Shown here: in pieces, positions 14,148 through 23,107 of the stretch
How the letters are laid out: every line of letters begins with the position of its first letter
Numbering within the stretch: position 1 is the first letter of the stretch
Origin: an uncultured Faecalibacterium sp.
GTDB taxonomy: Bacteria; Bacillota; Clostridia; Oscillospirales; Ruminococcaceae
DNA length: 30,873 nucleotides
Reading direction: 5' to 3'
NCBI GenBank assembly: GCA_934512105.1
Contig: CAKSWQ010000025.1
Location: 1-30,873 of the forward strand
The notes under the pieces: model-generated
Seen by the model: only the letters and a program-made list of their open reading frames with translations
What the model was told of the DNA's origin: nothing
Database searches by the model: none
Program-made: the position numbers and the translations under genes

Positions 14148-17100
14148 GTGAAAGAGCGTAACGAAAAGCGGCCGCCCCGCAAAAAAGGCATCGTTCCCAT
14201 TGCGGTGCTGCTGACCATTGGTCTCGTGGTCAACATCGCCTGCGGAATCTTCTATTCCGCCATCACCCCCTTTATGACCGCAAACTTCAACCCGCTGCTG
14301 ACGGGTCAGAAGCAGGTGACCACCGGCCAGAGCCTGACCGTGGAGCAGGCGGCAGAGCAGAGCCGCGCCATGGCACAGGAACTGGTGCAGGAGGGTGCTG
14401 TTCTGCTGAAGGATCAGGACAACGCCCTGCCGCTGGCAGAGGGCACCGCCGTCAACCTGTTCGGCTACGGCTCCGTGGACCCCATCTACGGCGGCAGCGG
14501 CTCCGGCGCAAGCGACACCTCCTCCAACATTGACCTCGTCACCGGCCTGACCAACGCCGGGTTTACGGTCAATCAGGAACTGGTGGATTTCTACAAGAAG
14601 TCCGGCGTCAGCCGCGCAGCCCAGAAGGGCTTTGAAGGCTCCAACTTCACCCCCGCCGAGGTGCCCGCAGCGCAGTACACCGACACGCTGCTGCAAAATG
14701 CAAAGGCTTTCTCGGATGTGGCCATCGTCACCATCTCCCGCGTGGGCGGCGAGGGCGGCGACCTGCCGCAGGATATGTACGCTGCCGGTTACAGCAAGAC
14801 CGACGACGGCAGACATTATCTGGAGCTGACACAGGACGAAGAGGATCTGCTGGCCCTCATCAAGGCACAGGGTTTTAGCAAGGTGATCGTCCTCATCAAC
14901 TCCTCCAACGCCATGGAACTGGGCTTCTTGGAGGATGACTCCATCGACGCCGCCCTGTGGATCGGCAGCCTCGGCTCCACCGGCTTCAACGCCGTGGGCG
15001 AGATTTTGTCCGGCAAGGTGAACCCCTCCGGACGCCTGTCGGATACCTACGCCTACGACCTGACCACCGCTCCGGCTTACTGGAACGCAGGCGATTTTAC
15101 TTACGCAAACCTCAAGCACCACTATGTGGAGTACGCCGAGGGCATCTATGTGGGCTACCGCTTCTACGAGACCCGCTATGTGGACAACAGCACCGGCGTG
15201 TGCGATGAAGCCGCTTACGCAAAGGCAGTGCAGTACCCCTTCGGCTACGGTCTGTCCTACACCACCTTTGAGCAGTCCATCGCCGACTACAAGACCACCG
15301 ACAGCGCCATCGAGATGACCGTGGAGGTCAAGAACACCGGCGCTGTGGCTGGCAAGGACGTGGTGCAGGTCTACTACACCGCACCTTATACCATCGGCGG
15401 CATTGAAAAATCCCATGTGGTGCTGGCAGGCTTTGCAAAGACAAGCTTGCTGCAGCCCGGCGCTTCCGAGAAGGTGACCATCACCTTTGCCCCGGAGGAT
15501 ATGGCTTCCTACGATGAGACCGGCGCAAAGGCTTACGTTCTGGAAGCCGGTACTTACCAGATCAAGCTGATGAATAACGCCCACGATGTGATCGACCAGC
15601 GGGAGTACGAAGTGCCCGCTACCATCACTTACAGCGGCGAAAACGCCCGCAGCACCGACCTTGTGGCTGCCACCAACGAGTTTGAGGACGTGGCACAGGG
15701 TCAGATCAAGCAGTACGTTTCCCGCGCCGACTGGGAGGGCACTCTGCCCACCACCCGCACCGACGGCAAGACTGCCAGCGCAGAGACTGTTGCCGCCAAG
15801 GAGAACACCCCGGTTTACGAGAATAACGACAGCGACCAGCCCATTACCATTGCCGACCACGGCCTGACGCTGGAGGATATGACCGGGCTGGATTACGATG
15901 ACCCCAAGTGGGACGACCTGCTGGAGCAGCTCAGCGTGGACGACATGACCAACATGATCTCCAACGGCGGCTGGTCCACCCCGGAAGTTGCCAGCGTGGG
16001 CAAGCCCGCCACCAACGATCTGGACGGCCCTGCCGGCATCAACAGTCTGGTCAGCAACCTGAAGGGCGTTTCCTTCCCCAGTGAGGTCATCGTGGGTTCC
16101 AGCTGGAACACCGACCTTGCCCAGCGCTTTGGCACCGCCTTTGGCGCCGAGGCCGCCGCAAACCATGTGGTGGGTCTGTACGCCCCCGGCATGAACATCC
16201 ACCGCACTCCCTTCTCCGGCCGTAACTTCGAGTATTACAGCGAGGACGGTCTGCTCTCCGGTAAGATGGGCGCTGCCATGGTGCAGGGCGTGGACAGTCA
16301 GGGCGTGTACACCTATATCAAGCACTTTGCCCTGAACGATCAGGAGTCCAACCGTCTGTCCATCTCTGTCTGGGCCAACGAGCAGTCCATCCGCGAAATT
16401 TACCTCAAACCCTTTGAGCTTTCTGTCAAGGAGGGCGGCACCACTGCCGTCATGAGCAGTTACAGCCGCCTTGGCAACACCTGGGCGGGCGCTTCCAAGG
16501 CGCTGCTCACCGATGTGCTCCGCAACGAGTGGGGCTTCCACGGCATGGTGGTCACCGACTCCGCCATGGGCAACACCAGCTGGATGGACATCAACCTTGC
16601 CATCCGCGCAGGCGGCGACATGATGCTCTGCCTCATGGGCGTCAAGCTGGATTCCTCTTCCAACACCGCACAGCAGGCCATGCGCCGCGCCTGCCACAAC
16701 ATCCTTTACACGCAGGCAAACAGCATCGCCATTGCGGCAGCTGTGGATAACACCCCCTACTGGCTCATCCTGCTGGCCATCGTGGACAGCATTCTGCTCA
16801 TCGCCATCGTTCTGCTGCTCCTCAAGCGCATCCCCGCCGGTAAAAAGCTGGGCAAGGGCGCAAAGGCCGGTATCTGCGTGGGCATCGCTGTCGTGGTGGC
16901 GCTGGTGTTCTGGGCAATGTTCTTCCGCAGCAGCAGCGTATCGGTTGCGACAGCTTCCTCTGAGAGCGCAGCCGCTTCCGAAACTGCCGAGAGCACCGCA
17001 GCATCGGAAGAAGCAACGGACGGCCTGTTCATGGAGCTGTCCCAGACCGATGCAGGCGGCTGGCTGGGCTGCCACGTCTACCTGATGCAGGACGGCAGCT

Positions 17101-17978
17101 ATACCATTACCTACGATTACAACGCTGAAAATGCCGGTGTCGAGGGCGAAAAGGGTACTTACGAGATCGGCGCAGACGGCACCCTGACCCTGACCGCAGA
17201 GGACGGCACGGTGCACACCGCCGCTGCCGCTGCCAACGCAGACGGCACCATCAGCTACACGCTGGAGTTCACCGAGGCGAACACCTCTGTGGTCTGCAAC
17301 CCCACCGGCACCCTTGACCCCAGTGCAGCATCCGCTGCCCCCGCCATGGAAGGCTTGTTTATGGAACTGTCCCAGAAGGACGCAGGCGGCTGGCTGGGCT
17401 GCCACGTCTACCTGATGGAGGATGGCAGCTACACCGTTACCTACGATTACACCGCTGACAATACCGGCATCGAGGGCGAAAAGGGTACTTACGAGATCGG
17501 CGCAGACGGCACCCTGACCCTGACCGCAGAGGACGGCACGGTGCATACCGCCGCTGCCGTTGCCAATGCAGATGGCACTATCAGCTACACGCTGGAGTTC
17601 ACCGAGGCCAACACCTCCGTGGTCTGCAACCCCACTGGCACTCTTGAACCCAATGCAGCATCCACTGCCCCCGCCATGGAAGGTCTGCTGGTGGAACTGT
17701 CCCAGAAGGACGCAGGCGGCTGGCTGGGCTGCCACATCTACCTGATGGAGGACGGCACCTTCTCGGTGGCCTACGACTACACCGCCGACAATGCCGGGAT
17801 CGAAGCCGCCAAGGGCACTTATGTGGACAACGGGGACGGCACCCTGACCCTGACTGCCGATTCCGGCGAGGAGATCACCGTGACCGTTACCGACAACGGC
17901 GATGGCACCAAGACCTACGCCGCCGAAGTGACCGAGGCAAACACTTCCATTGTCTGCAACCCCACCGGCAAACGCTGA
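14148..17978 (+). CDS. membrane-anchored GH3 glycosidase, inverted domain order, three C-terminal repeats
   Basis: A 1276-residue surface enzyme. A basic N-terminus precedes one membrane segment (about 14-37). The GH3 C-domain comes first (EGAVLLKDQDNALPL, GGSGSGAS; likely acid/base Glu202 in GEGGDLP), then a fibronectin-III-like domain, then the GH3 barrel with LDGPAGIN, KHFALNDQE and VVTDS containing the likely nucleophile Asp804. This inverted order is known in rumen beta-glucosidases of Ruminococcus and Butyrivibrio. Two further membrane segments (871-894, 907-926) flank a basic loop and a Ser/Ala/Glu-rich linker. Three copies of a 110-residue module then run from residue 959 to the end. 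Charge distribution puts the catalytic part and repeats outside. The GTG at 14148 follows AAGGA. It would release glucose or another sugar from glycosides at the cell surface. Confidence 0.85.
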   Translation: MKERNEKRPPRKKGIVPIAVLLTIGLVVNIACGIFYSAITPFMTANFNPLLTGQKQVTTGQSLTVEQAAEQSRAMAQELVQEGAVLLKDQDNALPLAEGTAVNLFGYGSVDPIYGGSGSGASDTSSNIDLVTGLTNAGFTVNQELVDFYKKSGVSRAAQKGFEGSNFTPAEVPAAQYTDTLLQNAKAFSDVAIVTISRVGGEGGDLPQDMYAAGYSKTDDGRHYLELTQDEEDLLALIKAQGFSKVIVLINSSNAMELGFLEDDSIDAALWIGSLGSTGFNAVGEILSGKVNPSGRLSDTYAYDLTTAPAYWNAGDFTYANLKHHYVEYAEGIYVGYRFYETRYVDNSTGVCDEAAYAKAVQYPFGYGLSYTTFEQSIADYKTTDSAIEMTVEVKNTGAVAGKDVVQVYYTAPYTIGGIEKSHVVLAGFAKTSLLQPGASEKVTITFAPEDMASYDETGAKAYVLEAGTYQIKLMNNAHDVIDQREYEVPATITYSGENARSTDLVAATNEFEDVAQGQIKQYVSRADWEGTLPTTRTDGKTASAETVAAKENTPVYENNDSDQPITIADHGLTLEDMTGLDYDDPKWDDLLEQLSVDDMTNMISNGGWSTPEVASVGKPATNDLDGPAGINSLVSNLKGVSFPSEVIVGSSWNTDLAQRFGTAFGAEAAANHVVGLYAPGMNIHRTPFSGRNFEYYSEDGLLSGKMGAAMVQGVDSQGVYTYIKHFALNDQESNRLSISVWANEQSIREIYLKPFELSVKEGGTTAVMSSYSRLGNTWAGASKALLTDVLRNEWGFHGMVVTDSAMGNTSWMDINLAIRAGGDMMLCLMGVKLDSSSNTAQQAMRRACHNILYTQANSIAIAAAVDNTPYWLILLAIVDSILLIAIVLLLLKRIPAGKKLGKGAKAGICVGIAVVVALVFWAMFFRSSSVSVATASSESAAASETAESTAASEEATDGLFMELSQTDAGGWLGCHVYLMQDGSYTITYDYNAENAGVEGEKGTYEIGADGTLTLTAEDGTVHTAAAAANADGTISYTLEFTEANTSVVCNPTGTLDPSAASAAPAMEGLFMELSQKDAGGWLGCHVYLMEDGSYTVTYDYTADNTGIEGEKGTYEIGADGTLTLTAEDGTVHTAAAVANADGTISYTLEFTEANTSVVCNPTGTLEPNAASTAPAMEGLLVELSQKDAGGWLGCHIYLMEDGTFSVAYDYTADNAGIEAAKGTYVDNGDGTLTLTADSGEEITVTVTDNGDGTKTYAAEVTEANTSIVCNPTGKR
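17022..17975 (+). repeat. three tandem 330-base repeats inside the GH3 gene
   Basis: Units begin at 17022, 17352 and 17682 with an exact 330-base period; the last is shortened to 294 bases. Units 1 and 2 are nearly identical at DNA level and unit 3 has diverged. Each protein module starts LFMELSQ (LVELSQ in unit 3), has GGWLGCH near its start and ends with VCNPTG, giving two conserved cysteines per module. A recent duplication of a surface-binding domain is likely. Confidence 0.9.
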
Positions 17979-17984
17979 TGGCCT

Positions 17985-18016
17985 ATGGGCGGCGGTGCTC
18001 CCACACCGCCGCCCAT
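17985..18016 (+). terminator. perfect hairpin between the two GH3 genes
   Basis: A 13-base perfect stem (ATGGGCGGCGGTG / CACCGCCGCCCAT) with a 6-base loop, followed only by TTTAT. The weak T tract suggests partial termination or RNA processing that sets the ratio of the two GH3 products. It ends 18 bases before the next start codon. Confidence 0.55.
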
Positions 18017-18034
18017 TTTATAAGAGGAGACGCT

Positions 18035-20458
18035 ATGAAACACCCTGAAATTCTCCAAAAGCTTTCCCTTGAACAAAAATGTGCCCTGCTGTCCGGCAAA
18101 AATACATGGCAGACGCAGGACTACCCCAAGCAGGGCGTGCCCGCCATCTGGCTGTCGGACGGCCCCAACGGCCTGCGCAAGCAGGCGGGCGCAGCCGACC
18201 ATCTGGGCTTGAACCCCAGCGTGCCCGCCACCTGTTTCCCCACCGCCGCCACCATGGCCAACAGCTGGGACCCGGAACTGGGCGAAGAAGTGGGCCGGGC
18301 ACTGGGCGAGGAGACCGCCGCGAACCGAGTAAATGTACTGCTTGGCCCGGGCCTGAACGTAAAGCGCAGCCCCCTGTGCGGACGCAGCTTTGAGTATTTC
18401 TCCGAGGACCCCTACCTCTCCGGTAAGATGGCGGCTGCCTATGTCCGGGGCATTCAGGAAAACGGCATTGCCGCCTGTCCCAAGCACTTTGCCGTGAACA
18501 GTCAGGAGCTGCGCCGCATGGCCAGCAACTCGGTGCTGGACGAGCGTACCCTGCGGGAGCTGTACCTCACCGCCTTTGAGATCGTGGTAAAAGAGGCCCA
18601 CCCCAAGTCCATCATGTCCGCCTACAACAAGGTGAACGATATCTACGCCAACGAGAACCATCACCTGCTGGTGGACATCCTGCGCAAGGAGTGGGGCTTT
18701 GACGGGGCTGTCGTCACCGACTGGGGCGGCTCCAACGACCATGTGGAGGGCGTGAAGAACGGTTCTACGCTGGAAATGCCCTCTCCGGGCCTTGGCGTGG
18801 CCCGCAAATTACTCAAGGCCGTGGAGAACGGAGAACTGAGCGAACATACCATTGATGAGCGCGTGGATGAGCTGCTGGAACTGGTGCTTTCCACCACCGC
18901 AGCCATGGAAAAAGCACCCCGCAAGTTTGACGAAAAGGCGCATCACGAATTAGCCCAACGGGCGGCGGCGGAGAGCATTGTTCTATTGAAAAATGAAGAT
19001 GCGATTCTTCCGCTGAAACATGGCAAAAAGGTGACGCTTATCGGTGATTTTGCCCTGACGCCCCGGTATCAGGGCGCGGGCTCCAGCATGGTGAACCCCA
19101 CCAAGGTGGACAGCCTGAAGGACGCCATGGAAGCGGCAGAGCTGGATATGGTCGGTTACTGTTCTGGCTATGAGCGCAGCGGCAAGCCCAACAAAGCCTA
19201 TCTGGACGAGGCCGTCTCGCAGGCAAAAATGGCAGACGTGGTCATCCTGTGCATCGGTCTGGATGAATCCAGCGAGAGCGAGGGCCTCGACCGCACCCAC
19301 ATCGGCATCCCGGCGGTGCAAAAGCAGCTGCTGGATGCCGTCACCGCAGCCAACCCCAACATGGTGGCGGTGGTCAGCGCGGGCAGCGTCATCGAGACCG
19401 ACTGGACAGAAAAATGCAGGGCTGTGGTGCACGGCTATCTGGGCGGGCAGGCCGGTGCCGGTGCCATGCTGGAGGTACTCACCGGCTGGCAGAACCCCTG
19501 CGGCAAGCTGGCGGAGACCATCCCCCTGCGTTACGAGGATACCCCCGCCGCCCGGTATTTCCCGGGGAAAAAGCAGAACGCCGAGTACCGCGAAGGGCTG
19601 TACGTCGGCTACCGCTACTACGAGACCGCCAGCAAGGCGGTGCGGTATCCCTTTGGCTACGGCCTGAGCTACACCACCTTTGCGTACAGTGATCTGAAGG
19701 TAAATGCAGATAAAGTTACTTTTACCCTTACCAACACCGGCAGCGTAGCCGGTGCGGAAATTGCACAGCTCTATGTGGCAAAACCGGATGCAGCGGTTTT
19801 CCGCCCTGCTAAGGAGCTAAAGGGTTTTACGAAAGTGTTCCTCAAGGCAGGGGAGAGCAAAACGGTCACCATCCCGCTGGACGATAAGACCTTCCGCTAC
19901 TGGAACGTTGCCACCGACCGCTGGGAGGTGGAGGGCGGCAGCTATCAGCTGCTGGTGGGTGCTAATGTGCAGGACATCCGCCTGACTGCTGAAATCGCCC
20001 TGCCGGGCACCGGCGCACCCGACCCCTATGCAGGCAAAGACCTTGAACATTACCGCACCGCCCATGTGCAGGAGGTGTCGGATGCGGAGTTTGAGGCGCT
20101 GATGGGGCGTCCGCTGCCGGAGGAAACCACCGCCATCGACCGCACCATGACCTTGGGCGAGTTGAACCACAGCCGCAGCCCGCTGTGCTGGCTCATCGCA
20201 GGGGTGCTCACCCTGCTGCTGCGCTCCGGAGAAAAGAACGGCAAGCCCAACCTGAACATCCTGTTCCAGTACAATATGCCGCTGCGCGGGCTGGCACAGA
20301 TGACCGGCGGCATCATCGGCGAGGAGACCGTGGATGGCCTTGTGATGGAAGCAAAGGGCTTCTGGGTCATCGGCATTCTGCGGGCACTGGTTGGCCTTTT
20401 GCAGAACTATGTGGCTAACAGCCGCTATCAGGCAAAGCTGGACGAGCAGTCCAAGTAA
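18035..20458 (+). CDS. GH3 beta-glucosidase-like enzyme with hydrophobic C-terminal extension
   Basis: An 807-residue GH3 enzyme in the usual domain order. The barrel has LSDGPNGLR, RSPLCGRSFEYFSEDP, KHFAVNSQE and VVTDWGG, with the nucleophile Asp in that last motif. The C-domain has AAAESIVLLKNEDAILPL and SESEGLDR, with a likely acid/base Glu. A fibronectin-III-like domain follows, with YPFGYGLSYTTF at its start. There is no signal peptide, so the catalytic part is probably cytoplasmic. About 130 extra residues at the end contain hydrophobic stretches (PLCWLIAGVLTLLL and FWVIGILRALVGLL) that may attach it to the inner face of the membrane. The ATG follows AAGAGGAGA; the open frame continues upstream to 17978 without a ribosome binding site. 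With its neighbour it suggests stepwise hydrolysis outside and inside the cell. Confidence 0.88.
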   Translation: MKHPEILQKLSLEQKCALLSGKNTWQTQDYPKQGVPAIWLSDGPNGLRKQAGAADHLGLNPSVPATCFPTAATMANSWDPELGEEVGRALGEETAANRVNVLLGPGLNVKRSPLCGRSFEYFSEDPYLSGKMAAAYVRGIQENGIAACPKHFAVNSQELRRMASNSVLDERTLRELYLTAFEIVVKEAHPKSIMSAYNKVNDIYANENHHLLVDILRKEWGFDGAVVTDWGGSNDHVEGVKNGSTLEMPSPGLGVARKLLKAVENGELSEHTIDERVDELLELVLSTTAAMEKAPRKFDEKAHHELAQRAAAESIVLLKNEDAILPLKHGKKVTLIGDFALTPRYQGAGSSMVNPTKVDSLKDAMEAAELDMVGYCSGYERSGKPNKAYLDEAVSQAKMADVVILCIGLDESSESEGLDRTHIGIPAVQKQLLDAVTAANPNMVAVVSAGSVIETDWTEKCRAVVHGYLGGQAGAGAMLEVLTGWQNPCGKLAETIPLRYEDTPAARYFPGKKQNAEYREGLYVGYRYYETASKAVRYPFGYGLSYTTFAYSDLKVNADKVTFTLTNTGSVAGAEIAQLYVAKPDAAVFRPAKELKGFTKVFLKAGESKTVTIPLDDKTFRYWNVATDRWEVEGGSYQLLVGANVQDIRLTAEIALPGTGAPDPYAGKDLEHYRTAHVQEVSDAEFEALMGRPLPEETTAIDRTMTLGELNHSRSPLCWLIAGVLTLLLRSGEKNGKPNLNILFQYNMPLRGLAQMTGGIIGEETVDGLVMEAKGFWVIGILRALVGLLQNYVANSRYQAKLDEQSK

Positions 20459-20472
20459 GAGGGGATAATGCT

Positions 20473-21030
20473 ATGAATTTCTGGAACAACTTTGCGGCAA
20501 AGCACCCTGCCGCTGCCAAGTGGGTGCGCGAGGGCGGTTTGTTCGTCATCGTGTCCAACCTCATCACCGTGTTCAAGTACCTGCTGCTGCAATTTCTGCC
20601 CAAGGCCTTTGCAAGCCTGCCGGTGGTGGATTTCGGCTGGCCGGGCATCGACATCACCCTGTTCGGCGAGACCTTCAAGTGGAATATCCTCGGCTATGAT
20701 GCCGCCCACGGCGGCCTGCCCTACTTCTGCGCCTACATGATCGCCATGGTCATCGGCGAGTGCATCAATTTCCCCATCCAGCGCAATTTCGTATTCCGCA
20801 GCAAGGGCAATCTGGCAAAGCAGATCGGCTGGTATCTGCTGGCCTTCTGCGTCATCACCTGCATCGTCAACTCCATCAACTGCATCTGGGTCGCCGTGGC
20901 AGGGCTGCTGGTGCCGGACTTCATCTATAACATCGGCACCACCGTGCTCAACGGCGGCATCTCCATGGTCATCTTCTTCTTTGTGAATAAGATCATCTTC
21001 CCGGAGGGCGAGGCCCAAAAGGCAAACTGA
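20473..21030 (+). CDS. GtrA-family membrane protein
   Basis: A 185-residue membrane protein with four hydrophobic segments (about residues 20-45, 85-100, 115-140 and 148-170) and the GtrA-like stretch INFPIQRNFVFRSKGN between the second and third. GtrA proteins are thought to help move lipid-linked sugars across the membrane in O-antigen or wall-polymer glycosylation, but many are uncharacterised. The loop after the first segment (about residues 45-80) is longer than in short GtrA proteins. The start codon follows GAGGGGA, 14 bases after the GH3 stop, so it is translated from the same transcript. The link to a glycosidase suggests a role in handling sugars or anchoring, not further defined. 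Confidence 0.75.
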   Translation: MNFWNNFAAKHPAAAKWVREGGLFVIVSNLITVFKYLLLQFLPKAFASLPVVDFGWPGIDITLFGETFKWNILGYDAAHGGLPYFCAYMIAMVIGECINFPIQRNFVFRSKGNLAKQIGWYLLAFCVITCIVNSINCIWVAVAGLLVPDFIYNIGTTVLNGGISMVIFFFVNKIIFPEGEAQKAN

Positions 21031-21098
21031 TCCTTGCAGAGCGTGTCTGCGTAAATAAGCTACCTTCTTTTCTTCATTTTTCTCTTTCATAACAGCTT

Positions 21099-21144
21099 CC
21101 CTGAAAGAACTTTGAGAACGTTCTTTCGGGGGAGTTTGTTTTTT
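21099..21144 (+). terminator. terminator of GH3-GtrA operon
   Basis: CCCTGAAAGAAC (21099-21110) pairs with GTTCTTTCGGGG (21120-21131) with one mismatch-type position, followed by TTTGTTTTTT. Confidence 0.75.
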
Positions 21145-21351
21145 GGGGGCAATTGCAAGAAAAAATAAGAAACAGCCGGTGGATTTTCCACGCATCAAGG
21201 ACATTAACGCCATGCAGAGCTTTGGCAGCATGGATGTGCTGGGCAACAAAAACCACTTTTTAACAAACAACCAAAATAATGGAAGCGTTAAACGGTCAGC
21301 ATCCTCAACGAGACCATTGAGCAGATCAGCTTTCAGGCTGTGAAGGCATAA
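21145..21351 (+). pseudogene. possible decayed gene remnant
   Basis: A short open stretch reads RKNKKQPVDFPRIKDINAMQ in one frame, and a second frame ends ILNETIEQISFQAVKA before a stop at about 21349. Together they look like the broken end of a gene with a frameshift, but I recognise no family. No start signal is visible. Confidence 0.25.
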
Positions 21352-21386
21352 GCCTTTGCCGCTGGCAGATAAAAGCATCGAATAAC

Positions 21387-21430
21387 AAAAAAGTCTGAAC
21401 CGGCGGCTGAGCTTTGGTTCAGACTTTTTT
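21387..21430. terminator. bidirectional terminator
   Basis: AAGTCTGAACC (21391-21401) and GGTTCAGACTT (21416-21426) form a perfect stem with A and T runs on the two sides. It can end plus-strand transcripts and the minus-strand isomerase operon. Confidence 0.85.
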
Positions 21431-21484
21431 CATACCATGGAACCACAGGCTGCTGCGGATAGCAGCGTGCAGTTCAGTTTGTTG

Positions 21485-22333
21485 TCAGCACTCGTCGTAC
21501 TGTTTTTGCAGATATTGCAGGCACTGGACGGCGTTTTCCGGGGTGGTGTTCTCCAAGGTGGCGAACACATAGGGCTTCTGCTCCTTGGCGAACCGCAGAA
21601 TGGTGCGGTAGTCGCCCATACCGCCCTGCCCGGCACCGGTGGCAGCCAGCTGTCCGCCGGCATCCTGCCGCAAAAAATCCTTGAAGTGGATCATGGCCAC
21701 ATCCTTGCCCAGCAGCTCGATGGCTTCGGCGAACACTTCCTCCCGCCGGTCCACGTTTTCCATGTTCAAAAGGTTCACCGGGTCCAGCAGAATCTGCAGA
21801 TTGGGGCTGCCGATCTCGTCCAGCACGGTGCGGGCGCGGCGGGCGTCATACACGATATGCTTGACCACCGGCTCAATGGCAATGGTCACGCCGTACTGCT
21901 CGGCGCAGCGCACCACCGGCTTGAAGTTTTTGATAAAGGTGGCAAGAGCGGCATCGCTGCGACACTCCGGGCAGAACTTGTACTCCGCGTTAGGGGCACC
22001 GGTTTCGGTGCCCACCATGCCGCAACCCAGCAGGCTGGCAAAGCGGATATGGGCGTAGTACTTTTCCTGAATGGCGTGCAGGGCATCCGCATCCGGGTGT
22101 GCCAGATTCAGGTAGTTGCCCAGCACCGCAATGTCCAGCTCGTTTTTGGCAAACAGGCGGCGCAGATAGGCCGCGTAGCCGGGGGTGAGGGCAGAGGGGG
22201 TGTTGGGCACCTCCTTCAGGGATTTGCTCAGTGCCAGATGTACGCAGGAAAAGCCCTTCTGGCGCACCAGCGGCAGCACCTGCTCAATGGGCAGCTTTTC
22301 CGCGTCGTGCAGACGCAGACCGAATTGGATCAT
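21485..22333 (-). CDS. sugar phosphate isomerase/epimerase-like TIM barrel
   Basis: A 282-residue protein of the AP-endonuclease-2 / xylose-isomerase-like barrel family, which uses a divalent metal to isomerise or epimerise sugars and related compounds. Recognisable parts are the strand ends MVGTETGAPN, ITIAIEPV (metal-ligand Glu), LQILLDPVNLL (Asp), VAMIHFKDF (His and Asp) and the late Glu in FATLENT. This order of Glu, Asp, His and Glu is that of the metal site. Length is typical. The ATG is seven bases after AAAGGAGG on the minus strand. It sits downstream of the ABC transporter genes but has its own promoter, and a shared terminator at 21387-21430 ends it. The substrate cannot be assigned. 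Confidence 0.82.
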   Translation of the reverse strand: MIQFGLRLHDAEKLPIEQVLPLVRQKGFSCVHLALSKSLKEVPNTPSALTPGYAAYLRRLFAKNELDIAVLGNYLNLAHPDADALHAIQEKYYAHIRFASLLGCGMVGTETGAPNAEYKFCPECRSDAALATFIKNFKPVVRCAEQYGVTIAIEPVVKHIVYDARRARTVLDEIGSPNLQILLDPVNLLNMENVDRREEVFAEAIELLGKDVAMIHFKDFLRQDAGGQLAATGAGQGGMGDYRTILRFAKEQKPYVFATLENTTPENAVQCLQYLQKQYDEC

Positions 22334-22371
22334 GCTTGGTTCCTCCTTTTGTTCCGGGGCGTGTTTTCTCT

Positions 22372-22399
22372 ATTATACAACAAGATCCGCCATTCGCAA
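22372..22399 (-). promoter_or_regulatory. promoter of isomerase gene
   Basis: On the minus strand TTGCGA (22399-22394), 16 bases, then TATAAT (22377-22372), ending 39 bases before the start codon. Confidence 0.65.
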
Positions 22400-22428
22400 A
22401 CACCCGGACGGAGAAAAAAGTGCAGGTT

Positions 22429-23103
22429 TTATGCTTCTTCGATCCGGCCATCCTGCATCCGCAGCACACGGTCTGCCTGCGCTGCAAGCCCCTGGTCGTG
22501 GGTGACATACACTACGGTCTGGTGCTGCTGTGCGGCTGCCTCCCGCAGCAGGCGGAATACCTCCACGCTGTTCTGGTGGTCCAGGTTGCCGGTAGGCTCG
22601 TCTGCCAGCACGACCGCAGGGCGGGTGATCAGTGCCCGGGCAATGGCGGCGCGCTGCTGCTGCCCGCCGGAAAGCTGGGTGGGCTGGCGCTGCAGCAGCG
22701 CGGTCAGCCCCAGCTGCCGGGTAAGCAGGGCAAGGTATTCCTCGTCCGGCTCCCGTTTGTCCAGCAGCAGCGGCAGCAGGATGTTGTCCCGCACCGTATA
22801 CTCCGGCAGCAGGTGGAAGGCCTGGAACACGAACCCCAGCCGCGTGCGGCGCAGCCGGGCAAGTGCGGCATCCGGCAGCGCATACAGATCCTGCCCTTCC
22901 AGCAGTACCTTGCCGCTGGTGGGGGCATCCAACCCGCCAAGTGCCTGCAGCAGGGTAGATTTGCCGCAGCCGCTGGCCCCGATGATGGCGGTAAACCTGC
23001 CCTGCTCAATCTCCACATCCACCCCGCGCAGGGCGTGGGTGGCACCGGCACCGGTGCCGTAGGTACGGGTCAAAGCCCGGCCTTCCAGTACGATCTCTCT
23101 CAT
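22429..23103 (-). CDS. ABC transporter ATP-binding protein (MacB/LolD type)
   Basis: A 224-residue ATPase with all motifs: Walker A GASGCGKST (residues 42-50), Q-loop in FVFQAFHLLPEY, signature LSGGQQQR, Walker B VVLADEPTGNLD and the H-loop in YVTHD. The EPTGNLD form is typical of the MacB/LolD/FtsE group that powers FtsX-type permeases in mechanical transmembrane work or export rather than uptake. The start codon is preceded by AAAGGAG and lies four bases after the permease stop, so the two are cotranscribed and translationally linked. Subject matter could be peptide or antibiotic export or resistance; no two-component system is nearby to favour the Bce type. Confidence 0.93.
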   Translation of the reverse strand: MREIVLEGRALTRTYGTGAGATHALRGVDVEIEQGRFTAIIGASGCGKSTLLQALGGLDAPTSGKVLLEGQDLYALPDAALARLRRTRLGFVFQAFHLLPEYTVRDNILLPLLLDKREPDEEYLALLTRQLGLTALLQRQPTQLSGGQQQRAAIARALITRPAVVLADEPTGNLDHQNSVEVFRLLREAAAQQHQTVVYVTHDQGLAAQADRVLRMQDGRIEEA

Positions 23104-23107
23104 CGTA

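Noticed and set aside
17022..17975. Tandem repeats as a CRISPR or non-coding satellite
   Set aside because: The 330-base period is a multiple of three inside an uninterrupted frame and the copies encode the same domain.
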